DNA of 64,000 bases from Dichelobacter nodosus (lineage in GTDB: Bacteria; Pseudomonadota; Gammaproteobacteria; Cardiobacteriales; Cardiobacteriaceae): NCBI RefSeq assembly GCF_001263335.1, contig NZ_LGVW01000011.1, forward strand, positions 87,111 through 151,110, in the 5' to 3' direction. Under the pieces are notes generated by a model. The model was not told the DNA's origin, did no database searches, and saw only the letters and a program-made list of their open reading frames with translations. This document shows, piece by piece, positions 8,195 to 16,318 of this stretch. Positions within the stretch are counted from its first letter, which is position 1. Every line of letters starts with the position of its first letter. Both the position numbers and the translations under genes were made by a program.

Positions 8195-9036
8195 TTTTCT
8201 TGTTCCTGCGTTTGAATAATGGCGCGTTTGCCATAAAAAATCGCGGCGCGTTCATCATCGGAAATAATGGTGACCGGTAAACCTGATGGCTGCGAAAGAT
8301 GTACATTTTTTAAAATACCGCCAAAAGTTTGAGCGAGATATTCTTGCGTAAAATAAAGCTTTGTTTCACCCGCAACGATTAAGCGGCGATTAATCATTAA
8401 AACCTGATCGCAATAATCGGGCACACTGCCCAAATTATGCGTTGATACGATAATCAAATGACCATTTGCGCGCAATTGCCGCAATAATTGCATGATTGCC
8501 GTTTCTGTAGTGACATCAACGCCGGTAAAAGGTTCGTCCAATAAAATAATGGGGCTTTGTTGCGCGAGCGCGCGGGCTAAAAAAACGCGTTTTTTCTGTC
8601 CGCCAGAAAGTTCACCAATTTGACGATCACTTAAATCATTAATGGCTAATTTTTCTAAAGCATCTGCCACAATTTTGCGATCAATTGAACGCGGACGGCG
8701 GAAAAATCCCATATGTCCAAAACGTCCCTGCATCACAACATCGCGCACCAAAATAGGAAAATGCCAATCAATTTGTTCCGTTTGCGGTACATATGCCAAT
8801 AAATTTTTAGAAATTGCACGGTGAACGGATAATTCATTGATACGAACACAACCATTTTGTGGTTTTATGATTCCCATCATACTGTTAAATAAGGTCGATT
8901 TTCCAGAACCGTTAACGCCGATCAATGCGCAAACGCAACCACCACTTAATTCAAAAGAAATTTCTTCCAGTGCTTGATGTCCATTGCGATAGATAACGCT
9001 TAAATCGATAACGGTTAATTTTGGTGGCGTATTCAT
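8191..9036 (-). CDS. Metal ABC transporter ATP-binding protein
   Basis: A 281-residue cytoplasmic ATPase that powers the two permeases. Walker A is GVNGSGKST (about residues 41-49), the Q-loop lies in YVPQTEQIDWHFP, the ABC signature is LSGGQKKR, Walker B is PIILLDEP, and the switch His is in VSTHNLG. The Gln-x-x-Ile-Asp-Trp-x-Phe-Pro stretch after the Q-loop is typical of the Mn/Zn/Fe ABC-3 class. The start is taken as ATG at 9036, one base after the stop of the binding-protein gene; an in-frame start at 9069 would overlap that gene by 32 bases. It extends about 30 residues past the core ATPase domain. Confidence 0.92.
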   Translation of the reverse strand: MNTPPKLTVIDLSVIYRNGHQALEEISFELSGGCVCALIGVNGSGKSTLFNSMMGIIKPQNGCVRINELSVHRAISKNLLAYVPQTEQIDWHFPILVRDVVMQGRFGHMGFFRRPRSIDRKIVADALEKLAINDLSDRQIGELSGGQKKRVFLARALAQQSPIILLDEPFTGVDVTTETAIMQLLRQLRANGHLIIVSTHNLGSVPDYCDQVLMINRRLIVAGETKLYFTQEYLAQTFGGILKNVHLSQPSGLPVTIISDDERAAIFYGKRAIIQTQEQEK

Positions 9037-9037
9037 T

Positions 9038-9940
9038 TTACTTAGCGTTTTTATTGAGTGCAGATTCAAAACCGCTGATTATTGTATCGGTAGTTACTTT
9101 CAATAAATCTAAATAAGTAGGTACCGCGCCATCAGCAGTAGAAAGTGAATCAACGTATAAAACGCCGCCATATTGAGCACCAGTTTCCTTAGCAACAACT
9201 TTTGCATGTTTATCTGACAGGGTACTTTCGCTAAATACGACAGGAATTTGATGTTTTCGTACAGTTGCTATTAAATCGGCAATTTGTTGTGGAGTGCCTT
9301 CTTGCTCAGAGTTAACCGGCCACACATAGGCTTCACGAAGGTGATAATCGCGTGCTAAATAGGAAAAAGCGCCTTCTGTGGTTACTAACCAACGTTGTTG
9401 TTCCGGAATTTTGGCAAAAGCTTGCTGAAGATGCGTATCAAGCGCTTGAATTTTTTCTTTGTAACGCCGTGCATTTTCAGCGTAATCATTGGCGTGTTCA
9501 GGATCATATTTTTGCAGTGCTTGAGTGATATTATCAACATAAATCAAAGCATTATCGATCGACATCCATGCATGTGGATTAGGAATGCCAGAATCACCTT
9601 CAATAGGAATGGGTACTACCCCCGCACTGACTGTTACTGCTGGCACATTTTTTAATGATTGATGAAAACGCTCAAACCAACGTTCTAGTTGCAATCCATT
9701 ATGTAATAAAAGTTGCGCTTTTTGGGCGGTAACCAAATCATGAGGCGTAGGTTCGTAATCGTGGATTTCAGCGCCAGCTTTAGTAATAGAAAAAACATCA
9801 GCGTGTTCACCAGCAATATTTTGAGCAATATCAGCAATGACGGTGAATGTGCTTACAACAGTGAATTTTTGCGCCATCGCTGCCGAGCAAAAAAACGTCA
9901 AAATGAGTACCATCATTGAGTTAAGAAATGATTTTTTCAT
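9038..9940 (-). CDS. sitA: Mn/Fe-type metal-binding protein of the ABC transporter
   Basis: A 300-residue periplasmic cluster A-I binding protein. A signal peptide covers residues 1-23 (ending AAMA, with no lipobox). Counting from the start, the predicted metal ligands are His60 (EIHDYEP), His123 (NPHAWMS), Glu189 (TTEGAF) and Asp264 (YVDSLS). A Glu at the third position, rather than the His of ZnuA, is the hallmark of manganese/iron proteins (SitA, YfeA, MntC). There is no His-rich loop as in zinc proteins. The ribosome site GGAG lies 6 bases before the ATG. It heads a four-gene operon whose promoter overlaps a Fur-like operator. The sitA name is by family; yfeA or mntC would be equal choices. 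Confidence 0.9.
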   Translation of the reverse strand: MKKSFLNSMMVLILTFFCSAAMAQKFTVVSTFTVIADIAQNIAGEHADVFSITKAGAEIHDYEPTPHDLVTAQKAQLLLHNGLQLERWFERFHQSLKNVPAVTVSAGVVPIPIEGDSGIPNPHAWMSIDNALIYVDNITQALQKYDPEHANDYAENARRYKEKIQALDTHLQQAFAKIPEQQRWLVTTEGAFSYLARDYHLREAYVWPVNSEQEGTPQQIADLIATVRKHQIPVVFSESTLSDKHAKVVAKETGAQYGGVLYVDSLSTADGAVPTYLDLLKVTTDTIISGFESALNKNAK

Positions 9941-9975
9941 ATTTTTCTCCAGTAGATAAAGTTAGTAGGGGGAGA

Positions 9976-10004
9976 ATTTTATTCTTATTGAGAATTATTA
10001 TCAA
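9976..10004 (-). promoter_or_regulatory. Promoter of the metal transporter operon
   Basis: On the minus strand TTGATA (9999-10004) and TAAAAT (9976-9981) are separated by exactly 17 bases, each matching consensus at 5 of 6 positions. The leader would be about 30 bases, ending in GGAG before the ATG at 9940. A Fur-type operator lies across the -35 box and spacer. Confidence 0.65.
9989..10003. promoter_or_regulatory. Fur-like operator
   Basis: The bases TGAGAAT-T-ATTATCA form a 7-1-7 inverted repeat that differs from the Fur core TGATAAT-n-ATTATCA at one position. It overlaps the -35 hexamer and half of the spacer of the metal transporter promoter, where a bound repressor would block RNA polymerase. 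An adjoining ATTCT/AGAAT inverted repeat (9981-9995) may extend it. Fur is the best fit for this pattern; a Mur- or MntR-type regulator responding to manganese could use a similar site. Confidence 0.65.
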
Positions 10005-10108
10005 GTACAAAATTGCTGATTTTTTTATCTAAAAAACGGGAATTGGTGCAAAAAAAATGAAAAATCGGTAAAGTAGCGCCACTTTTTTCCCTATTTCAAG
10101 GAATTTAT

Positions 10109-10729
10109 ATGAAAGGTCAGCTTTGGATTGTTGCCGCGCCATCGGGCGGCGGTAAAACATCACTCATCGCCGAAACCTGCCGTCAATTGCCAAAAGTGAT
10201 CGAATCCGTTTCGCATACCACGCGCGAACAACGCAACGGCGAAATTGAAGGAACGCATTATTATTTTGTGACCAAAGAAACGTTTGCCGCCATGCGCGCG
10301 CAAGGCGATTTTTTAGAATGCGCGGAAGTGTTTCATAATTCGTACGGCACCTCCGCGCAGCAAGTCGATCGATTATTAGCGCAAGGTTATGATGTGATTT
10401 TATCGATCGATTGGCAGGGAGCGCAGCAAGTGCAAGCAAAACGCGCTGATGTAACGAGTGTTTTTTTATTGCCGCCATCTTTGGCAGCGTTAAACGAGCG
10501 TTTAACCAATCGTGGTCAAGATCGTTCGGAAATTGTGCAACAACGCATGCAAGAAGCAAACGCGCAAATTGCGCATTATGTGGATTTTGATTACATCATT
10601 ATTAATGACGATTTCAATCGCGCGGCAAAAGAATTGCAAGCATTAATCATCGCCTCACGCTTGCAACGTCAACGTTGTGCAGAAGAATTAGCGCAGTTAG
10701 TCGATCAACTCGCCCACGATCATTATTGA
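10109..10729 (+). CDS. gmk: Guanylate kinase
   Basis: A 206-residue enzyme that phosphorylates GMP to GDP with ATP. The P-loop APSGGGKTS is at residues 9-17, followed by the GMP-binding signature SHTTREQRNGEIEGTHYYFV (about 35-54) and the lid and base-binding region with YGTSAQQVD. Length and order match the bacterial family. AAGGA at 10098-10102 sets the ATG at 10109. It diverges from the metal transporter operon and stands alone; rpoZ and spoT, its frequent companions, are not next to it. Confidence 0.97.
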   Translation: MKGQLWIVAAPSGGGKTSLIAETCRQLPKVIESVSHTTREQRNGEIEGTHYYFVTKETFAAMRAQGDFLECAEVFHNSYGTSAQQVDRLLAQGYDVILSIDWQGAQQVQAKRADVTSVFLLPPSLAALNERLTNRGQDRSEIVQQRMQEANAQIAHYVDFDYIIINDDFNRAAKELQALIIASRLQRQRCAEELAQLVDQLAHDHY

Positions 10730-10771
10730 TATTTTTCAAGCAATAAGCGCTCAATCGTCATAACGCGGCAT

Positions 10772-12559
10772 TTATGTTACATCGATCAAAGTTACAGGAA
10801 TAATGCCGCGCAAACTATTGGTTAAAATAATTTTTTCCGCGCGTTGCACATCGAAAGCGGTAAGTTTTTCCTGCAAAATGCGCTCGGCGCCGATGAGTTC
10901 GGGTTGTTCTAAAATCGTTTGCCGCATCACGCCGGCGAGAATATGAAGTTGAAGCGGCGGCGTATACCATTGATGATCAATACATAAAAAAACGTTGCTG
11001 CGTCCGCCTTCCAATAAAAAACCGCTTTGATTGAAAAATAAAGCATCAAACGCGTGATTTTTCACCGCAAACTGCCACGCCGCATCGAAAATGCCGCGGT
11101 AACTGGTTTTATAACAACGCAAAATATCTTCATCAGGCAACGCGTCAGGATAAAGCAAGCAGCGCGGTGCCGGCGCTTTTTGCGGCAGCGGATCAATGTT
11201 TACCGATAATTTTGCTTTGCTTAATGTGATTTTTAAACGTTGCGGCGCGTCATCTTGTTGCGCGGCTAAACGTTGCAAACGTTCTTTGAGTTTTACGATA
11301 TCCACCGTCGGCAAAGAAAGCGCGGCGGCGCTGTTTTTTAAACGCTGCAAATGAGCGTCCAGCCGCAAAACGTTCCCCGATTCCACGCGCAACGTTTCAA
11401 ATAAATTGATTTCCGGCGGTAAATTTAAAAAACGGGTTTTCACGCGGCATTCTTCATATTCGCCTTCGGCGCTGCTGTCAATCGTGATGCCGCCGCCAAC
11501 GCCAAACCGCGCGATTTGGTTTTGAATGGTAAGCGTACGAATGGCGACGTTTAACACGCTGTGAATGCGTCCATTTGCCAGCGGTTCAACATAACCAATG
11601 CTGCCGGTATAAATGCCGCGCGGGCGGTTTTCTAATTGATCGATGATGTGCATTGCCATTTTTTTGGGTGCGCCGGTAATCGAGCCGCAGGGAAAAGTAG
11701 CGCGAATAATATCGCTTAAACCGCAGCCGTAACTCATTTTCGCGCGGATTTTGGTCGTCATTTGCAACACGCTGCCAAACGCCGCAACGTGAAACGGATT
11801 TTCTACGCGTACGCCAAACGGTTCAGCGATTTTAGATAAATCATTGCGCAATAAATCCACGATCATTGCGTTTTCGGCGCGGTTTTTTTCGTCATGCGCT
11901 AATGCATTTTTAGCGGCGGCAACATCGGCAGCGGCGGCAGGTTTTGCCAATGTTCCTTTCATGGGTTCGGTGGTAATTTCTCGACCGTGAATGGTTAAAA
12001 AACATTCCGGCGATAAACACAAGGTATAACCATCATCAGGGTGATACATCAATGCGGCATACGGCACGGGTTGACGTTGACGCAACCGTTGATAAAGCAA
12101 TAGCGGATCACCGGTAAAATGCGCCGTGCGTTCCAACGTGAAATTAATTTGATACACATCGCCTGCCAAAATATGCTGATGAATGCGGTCAATAAAATCC
12201 CGATAATCGTCTTCAGAAACGGAATAATGCGCATCAATAAACATACCTTGCAAAGGATTATCCAAACGGTTAATCGCTTCGTTTAATAAATCGGGAATTT
12301 GCTGGCGCGTCAGCATATGGCAATCTTGATACCAATCAATGGCGAGCGCGGCGGGTTTTGTGGGCAGACGATAAAGCGCTAAACCCAATTCATAAGGAAT
12401 TCTCAAAGTGCAATGCAATCCTTGCTGCCAACCTTGATATAAAAGCGCGTCTAATTGATCGAGTTGTTCGGCGGTGAGCGTATCGCGATGATGAAAATGA
12501 TGATAATGCCGCGCGCGCTCTTCGCAAATGTTATCGAGTAAAGCAAAAGGTGAATTCAT
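10772..12559 (-). CDS. pabBC: Aminodeoxychorismate synthase I / aminodeoxychorismate lyase fusion
   Basis: A 595-residue bifunctional enzyme for 4-aminobenzoate, a folate precursor. Residues about 1-380 are a PabB-type chorismate-binding domain: KGTLAKPAAAADV (the active-site region), then NAMIVDLLRNDLSKI, FPCGSITGAPKKMAM and GIYTGSIGYV. The PIAGTxRR motif of TrpE-type enzymes is replaced by the KGT motif of PabB. After NLPPEINLFETLRVE, residues about 390-595 form a class IV aminotransferase fold (PabC) with SYRGIFDAAW, GFLLEGGRSNVFL and LTNSLRGI. The start is ATG at 12559; an in-frame start at 12610 would add a non-family tail. Fused PabB-PabC proteins are known in several bacteria. The glutaminase subunit PabA is not in this window. 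Confidence 0.9.
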   Translation of the reverse strand: MNSPFALLDNICEERARHYHHFHHRDTLTAEQLDQLDALLYQGWQQGLHCTLRIPYELGLALYRLPTKPAALAIDWYQDCHMLTRQQIPDLLNEAINRLDNPLQGMFIDAHYSVSEDDYRDFIDRIHQHILAGDVYQINFTLERTAHFTGDPLLLYQRLRQRQPVPYAALMYHPDDGYTLCLSPECFLTIHGREITTEPMKGTLAKPAAAADVAAAKNALAHDEKNRAENAMIVDLLRNDLSKIAEPFGVRVENPFHVAAFGSVLQMTTKIRAKMSYGCGLSDIIRATFPCGSITGAPKKMAMHIIDQLENRPRGIYTGSIGYVEPLANGRIHSVLNVAIRTLTIQNQIARFGVGGGITIDSSAEGEYEECRVKTRFLNLPPEINLFETLRVESGNVLRLDAHLQRLKNSAAALSLPTVDIVKLKERLQRLAAQQDDAPQRLKITLSKAKLSVNIDPLPQKAPAPRCLLYPDALPDEDILRCYKTSYRGIFDAAWQFAVKNHAFDALFFNQSGFLLEGGRSNVFLCIDHQWYTPPLQLHILAGVMRQTILEQPELIGAERILQEKLTAFDVQRAEKIILTNSLRGIIPVTLIDVT

Positions 12560-12614
12560 TTCTTCGTGTTTTATAAAAAATCGTCCGATTATAACGGCTA
12601 CCGACGGCAAACGA

Positions 12615-13658
12615 TCAGGAAAATAACGGCTTTTGTGGATCGTTTTCTGCGTTCAATAAAGTCATCAACGGCGCCGGTAATGCCATTTGAGCGACGGCAT
12701 CGGGCGCATAAAAATCCGTGGATTTTTGCGTTGTTTGCGCAGTGAGTAAATACATGGATAAATGAAAATGCGTAAAACGGTGCATCATCACGGGCGAATC
12801 CGACGACGATTGCCACGAAAATCCCTGCGCCGCAATCCACATTTTCGCCTCATGCTCCGTTTCAAACCACGGTAGCGACCATAATCCGCCCCAAATGCCA
12901 CGACGGGCGCGTTTTTGCAAATAAATTTCACCGTCATCATTGCGACATAACACAAAATAACCATTCCGCGCGGGCGGCGCTTTTTTCGGTTTACGCCGCG
13001 GCAACTGCATTTGTTGTTGATTTTTTAACGCATAACAATCGGTTTTTACCGGACAATCTGCGCATTTTGGGCGCGCACGCGTACAAATCAAACTACCCAA
13101 ATCCATTAAACCTTGCGTATAACTGCGCAAATCGTCGGCAGCATCAGGCAATAAAGCTTCCGCCAGCGTCCATAATTGCTGCTGCGTTTTGGGCGCTTCA
13201 ATAAAATCCAAAATACCGTGATGACGCGTTAACACGCGGCGCACGTTGCCGTCACAAATCGCTTCTTTTTTTCCAAACGCAAAAACACAAATTGCCGCTG
13301 CCGTTGAACGTCCCACGCCTTTTAATTGTTCTAATTGCGCGCGCGTGTTAGGCAATTGACCGTTTAATTGATGAACAACGTATTGCGCCGCGGCATGCAA
13401 ATTGCGCGCGCGAGCGTAATAACCCAATCCGCGCCACAAAAATAATACTTCTTCTTCCGGCGCCGCTGCCAAAGTGTCAATATCGGGAAAACGCGCGATA
13501 AAACGTTGAAAATAAGGAATTACGGTGACAACTTGCGTTTGTTGCAACATAATTTCAGACAACCAAACGTGATAAGGATTGCAGTTTTGCCACGGCAACT
13601 CATGCCGCCCAAAAGTGCGTTGCCACGAAATCAAACGAGCAGAAAATGAAGCGTTCAA
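12615..13658 (-). CDS. mutY: A/G-specific adenine DNA glycosylase
   Basis: A 347-residue repair enzyme that removes adenine mispaired with 8-oxoguanine. Glu35 in SEIMLQQTQV and the Asp near residue 136 in CDGNVRRVLTR are the catalytic pair. The helix-hairpin-helix is LKGVGRSTAAAI. The iron-sulfur cluster cysteines lie in CTRARPKCADCPVKTDC, with the C-x6-C-x2-C-x5-C spacing. Residues about 225-347 form the NUDIX-like 8-oxoG recognition domain. The initiation codon is TTG at 13658, supported by GAGGAA 5 bases upstream (13664-13669); no in-frame ATG lies near. It sits 25 bases after ispA in a same-strand run with ispA and rsgA. Confidence 0.95.
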   Translation of the reverse strand: MNASFSARLISWQRTFGRHELPWQNCNPYHVWLSEIMLQQTQVVTVIPYFQRFIARFPDIDTLAAAPEEEVLFLWRGLGYYARARNLHAAAQYVVHQLNGQLPNTRAQLEQLKGVGRSTAAAICVFAFGKKEAICDGNVRRVLTRHHGILDFIEAPKTQQQLWTLAEALLPDAADDLRSYTQGLMDLGSLICTRARPKCADCPVKTDCYALKNQQQMQLPRRKPKKAPPARNGYFVLCRNDDGEIYLQKRARRGIWGGLWSLPWFETEHEAKMWIAAQGFSWQSSSDSPVMMHRFTHFHLSMYLLTAQTTQKSTDFYAPDAVAQMALPAPLMTLLNAENDPQKPLFS

Positions 13659-13683
13659 AAAAGTTCCTCAATCAATAATGACG

Positions 13684-14526
13684 TTATTGTTGCCGATGAA
13701 AAATTAAATCGATCACCGCGCTTAATTGTTGCCCGCAATTGGGCAAAGCATTTAATTGCTGCCGCGTGCATTGTTCATGATGCGCGATTAGAGATTGAAT
13801 GTTTGCCGGCGAAAAAAAGTTCATATAGGTATTTTTTAATTGCTGCGCATCTTTGCCGGCGGTTTTGCCCAATGTTTGGCTGTCGCTGGTGGCATCGAGC
13901 ATATCATCGATAATTTGATAGGCGATGCCGATATGTTCGCCAATCGCGGTTAATTGCGTTTGATAATGCGCGTAATCCGGCGACGGCAGCGCGCCCAAAT
14001 GCAACGCGGCGGTGAGGAGGGCGCCGGTTTTTTTTTGATGAATGATTTGCAATTTTTGCACGTCAATTGCGGTGCCGGTATAAATCATATCCAAACTTTG
14101 TCCGCACACCATCGCGCCCGCAGCAGCGCTCAAACAACGAATTTGCGCCAAACCATTTTTTTCATCGCGCGCCAATAATGCAAACGCCAACGTATTAAGC
14201 GCATCGCCGGCTAAAATCGCGGTTGCCTCATCGAAAGCTTTATGACAACTGGCTTTACCGCGGCGCAAATCATCATTATCCATCGCCGGCAAATCATCAT
14301 GAATCAGCGAATAAGCATGAATGCATTCAAGCGCGCAGGCGGCGTTATCAACCAGCGACAACGGCAAAGAAAAATCTTCTGCAACGGCATAAATCAATGC
14401 CGCCCGCAAACGTTTGCCGGCGTTTAATGTGCTGTAGCGCATGGCTTTTGTCAGTAGGCTTTCATCATGCGGCAACGCGCGTTCCAAAGCGTGTTCGACG
14501 CGGTCGCGATAATTGTTTAAATTCAT
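13684..14526 (-). CDS. ispA: Farnesyl diphosphate synthase (IspA-type)
   Basis: A 280-residue trans-prenyltransferase that makes geranyl and farnesyl diphosphate for quinones, undecaprenol and other isoprenoids. The first Asp-rich motif is DDLPAMDNDDLRRG (about residues 78-91), preceded by the IHAYSLIHDD stretch. The second is YQIIDDMLDAT (about 200-210). GKRLRAAL near residue 36 is the substrate-binding motif. Length and the short chain-length region before the first motif fit IspA rather than octaprenyl synthase. No clear Shine-Dalgarno precedes the ATG. Its usual neighbours xseB and dxs are absent; here it lies between rsgA and mutY. Confidence 0.93.
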   Translation of the reverse strand: MNLNNYRDRVEHALERALPHDESLLTKAMRYSTLNAGKRLRAALIYAVAEDFSLPLSLVDNAACALECIHAYSLIHDDLPAMDNDDLRRGKASCHKAFDEATAILAGDALNTLAFALLARDEKNGLAQIRCLSAAAGAMVCGQSLDMIYTGTAIDVQKLQIIHQKKTGALLTAALHLGALPSPDYAHYQTQLTAIGEHIGIAYQIIDDMLDATSDSQTLGKTAGKDAQQLKNTYMNFFSPANIQSLIAHHEQCTRQQLNALPNCGQQLSAVIDLIFHRQQ

Positions 14527-14550
14527 AAAAATTTCATTAATTTTAGAGTG

Positions 14551-15501
14551 TTATACTTCGCGTTCGGCGCATATTTGCATCATGCTGTTAAAACGTTCCA
14601 GAGAAATATCGCCGCGTTCCAGCGCGCGCTGCACGCCACAATCAGGTTCGTGCTGATGGCTGCAATCGTTAAAACGGCATTCGTGCGTATACTGATGAAT
14701 TTCTGGAAAACCGGATACGACTTCAGAATGTTGCAAATGAGTGAGCGAAAATCCGCGTACGCCGGGCGTATCGATAATTGCCGTATGAGCATCAAGCGGA
14801 TAACGGCGCGCGTTTCGCGTGGTATGTTGACCAAAACCTCTGGCGGCAGAAACGGCTTGCGTCCAAACGTCAATATCGGGCATTAAATAGTGAATGAAGC
14901 TGGATTTTCCCACGCCTGATTGCCCGCAAATAACGGTTTGTCGCCCCGAAAGCCAATGTGTGAGTTCTTCGAGTCCGGTTTTTTGATAAATACTGCCGTA
15001 AAACACGCGGTAGCCCAGCTGATGATAAATTGCCAGCCGATTTTCGGCAGCAGCAAAGGTTTGAGCATCGAACAAATCGCTTTTATTGCAAAAAAAAGCC
15101 GGCTCAATATGCGCTTGATGCGCGGCAACGAGAAAACGGTCGAGCAAAGCATTTTGCCAATCGGGCACGGGCGCAAACGTAATTAGCAATTGATCGATGT
15201 TGCTGGCAACGGGTTTTAGTTTTCCAGCGTGTTGTTTGTATAACGTTTTTTCGCGCGGATAAATGCCTTCTACGATGGCGTGTTGCGGTTGATCGCGGGT
15301 GATTAAAACGCGGTCGTTAACGGCGATGGCGCCGAGTTTTTGCCGCCAATCGGCAGCGAGTATTTCGCCGTGGTCGTCAACAATTAATTGATAGCCCAAA
15401 TGCGCAACGACTAACGCAGCATCGGCGCGGTCGCCGGCGGCTAATTTATTTTGACGGTGATTGTGAATGCGTCGTTGTTGTTGGTGGCTTAATTTACTCA
15501 A
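14551..15501 (-). CDS. rsgA: Ribosome small-subunit biogenesis GTPase
   Basis: A 316-residue circularly permuted GTPase that helps 30S maturation. The N-terminal OB fold (about residues 35-110) is followed by G4 (FCNKSDLF), then G1 (GQSGVGKSS, near 195) and G3 (DTPGVRGF), in the permuted order that marks RsgA. The C-terminal zinc site is seen as HECRFNDCSHQHEPDCGV. The basic start with several Gln, Arg and His residues suits rRNA contact. It is 6 bases downstream of mlaA on the same strand. Confidence 0.96.
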   Translation of the reverse strand: MSKLSHQQQRRIHNHRQNKLAAGDRADAALVVAHLGYQLIVDDHGEILAADWRQKLGAIAVNDRVLITRDQPQHAIVEGIYPREKTLYKQHAGKLKPVASNIDQLLITFAPVPDWQNALLDRFLVAAHQAHIEPAFFCNKSDLFDAQTFAAAENRLAIYHQLGYRVFYGSIYQKTGLEELTHWLSGRQTVICGQSGVGKSSFIHYLMPDIDVWTQAVSAARGFGQHTTRNARRYPLDAHTAIIDTPGVRGFSLTHLQHSEVVSGFPEIHQYTHECRFNDCSHQHEPDCGVQRALERGDISLERFNSMMQICAEREV

Positions 15502-15507
15502 AGACGA

Positions 15508-16260
15508 TTACTCGCTGGTTTCGGGCGCAAAAAGGGCGTCAACATCTTCATTGTTTTCTAACGCTTTGATTGGCGTGCCTAATTGTCCCCAACGATGTTG
15601 TAACCATGTATCGCGTATCATCGTGTAACGATCAGTTGCCGCGCCGGAGATTTGTTTTTCCATGGGTAATAATGCGGCGCGTTTTTGAATGGTATCGCTG
15701 CCAATCATCGTCCAATAGAGTTTGTCGTTTTCAACGTAGGTAACGAGCGTCATGTAATGATCGGGGATTTTGCTGACGGCATCGCGAACGGTGGAGGGCC
15801 CGAATAAAGGTAAAACTAAATAAGGTCCTGACGGCACGCCATAATGCGCGAGTGTTCCGCCAAAATCGCGGTTAATTTTGGGATTGCCCATTGGCGTAGC
15901 GACGTCAAAAATGCCACCCAAACCGTATACCGTATTATTAATAACGCGGGCGGTGATGCCGGCGGTTGCTTGTCCGTCTAATTGCAAAACGGCGTTGCCC
16001 AAAGAGCGCACGTCGTCAATATTGCTGAAAAAATTGTGGATACTTTTGCGAATCGGCTGCGGAACTACGGTTTCATAACCTTTAGCAACGGGTTTTAATA
16101 CGGCTTTATCCACGGTTTCATTAAAAGCAAATACTTTGCGGTTAACGGGTTCTAAAGGATCGTGCGCATAACCTTGTTCATCAACGGCGCTGCTGCACGC
16201 GGTTAACAATAATACGGGAGTAATCGCAAATAAAAAATGGCGAAAAGCGGGATTGTTCAT
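15508..16260 (-). CDS. mlaA: Outer-membrane lipid asymmetry lipoprotein
   Basis: A 250-residue lipoprotein of the MlaA/VacJ family, which removes misplaced phospholipids from the outer leaflet together with porins and the MlaC shuttle. The lipobox is LLTACSS (Cys22) after a hydrophobic signal. The family core DPLEPVNRKVFAFNETVDKAV follows at about residues 35-55, then the NFFSNIDDVRSLGNAVLQ stretch (about 94-111) and GGTLAHYGVPSGPYLVLPLFGPSTVRD (about 154-181). The ATG at 16260 has AAGGA upstream. The mlaB-F genes are not in the window. It lies between the AI-2E protein and rsgA on the same strand. Confidence 0.94.
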   Translation of the reverse strand: MNNPAFRHFLFAITPVLLLTACSSAVDEQGYAHDPLEPVNRKVFAFNETVDKAVLKPVAKGYETVVPQPIRKSIHNFFSNIDDVRSLGNAVLQLDGQATAGITARVINNTVYGLGGIFDVATPMGNPKINRDFGGTLAHYGVPSGPYLVLPLFGPSTVRDAVSKIPDHYMTLVTYVENDKLYWTMIGSDTIQKRAALLPMEKQISGAATDRYTMIRDTWLQHRWGQLGTPIKALENNEDVDALFAPETSE

Positions 16261-16318
16261 GAGCGTTCCTTGTTTTTAATGCATTGAATAAATGAGGGTG
16301 ATGGTTGTTTAGTGGTCA

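Noticed and set aside
9038..9940. Zinc-type binding protein (ZnuA) identity for the metal transporter
   Set aside because: There is no His-rich loop and the third ligand is Glu189 rather than His, which marks the manganese/iron branch.
14223..14528. Plus-strand ORF opposite ispA
   Set aside because: It is antisense to a clear gene and has low-complexity basic residues with no domain.
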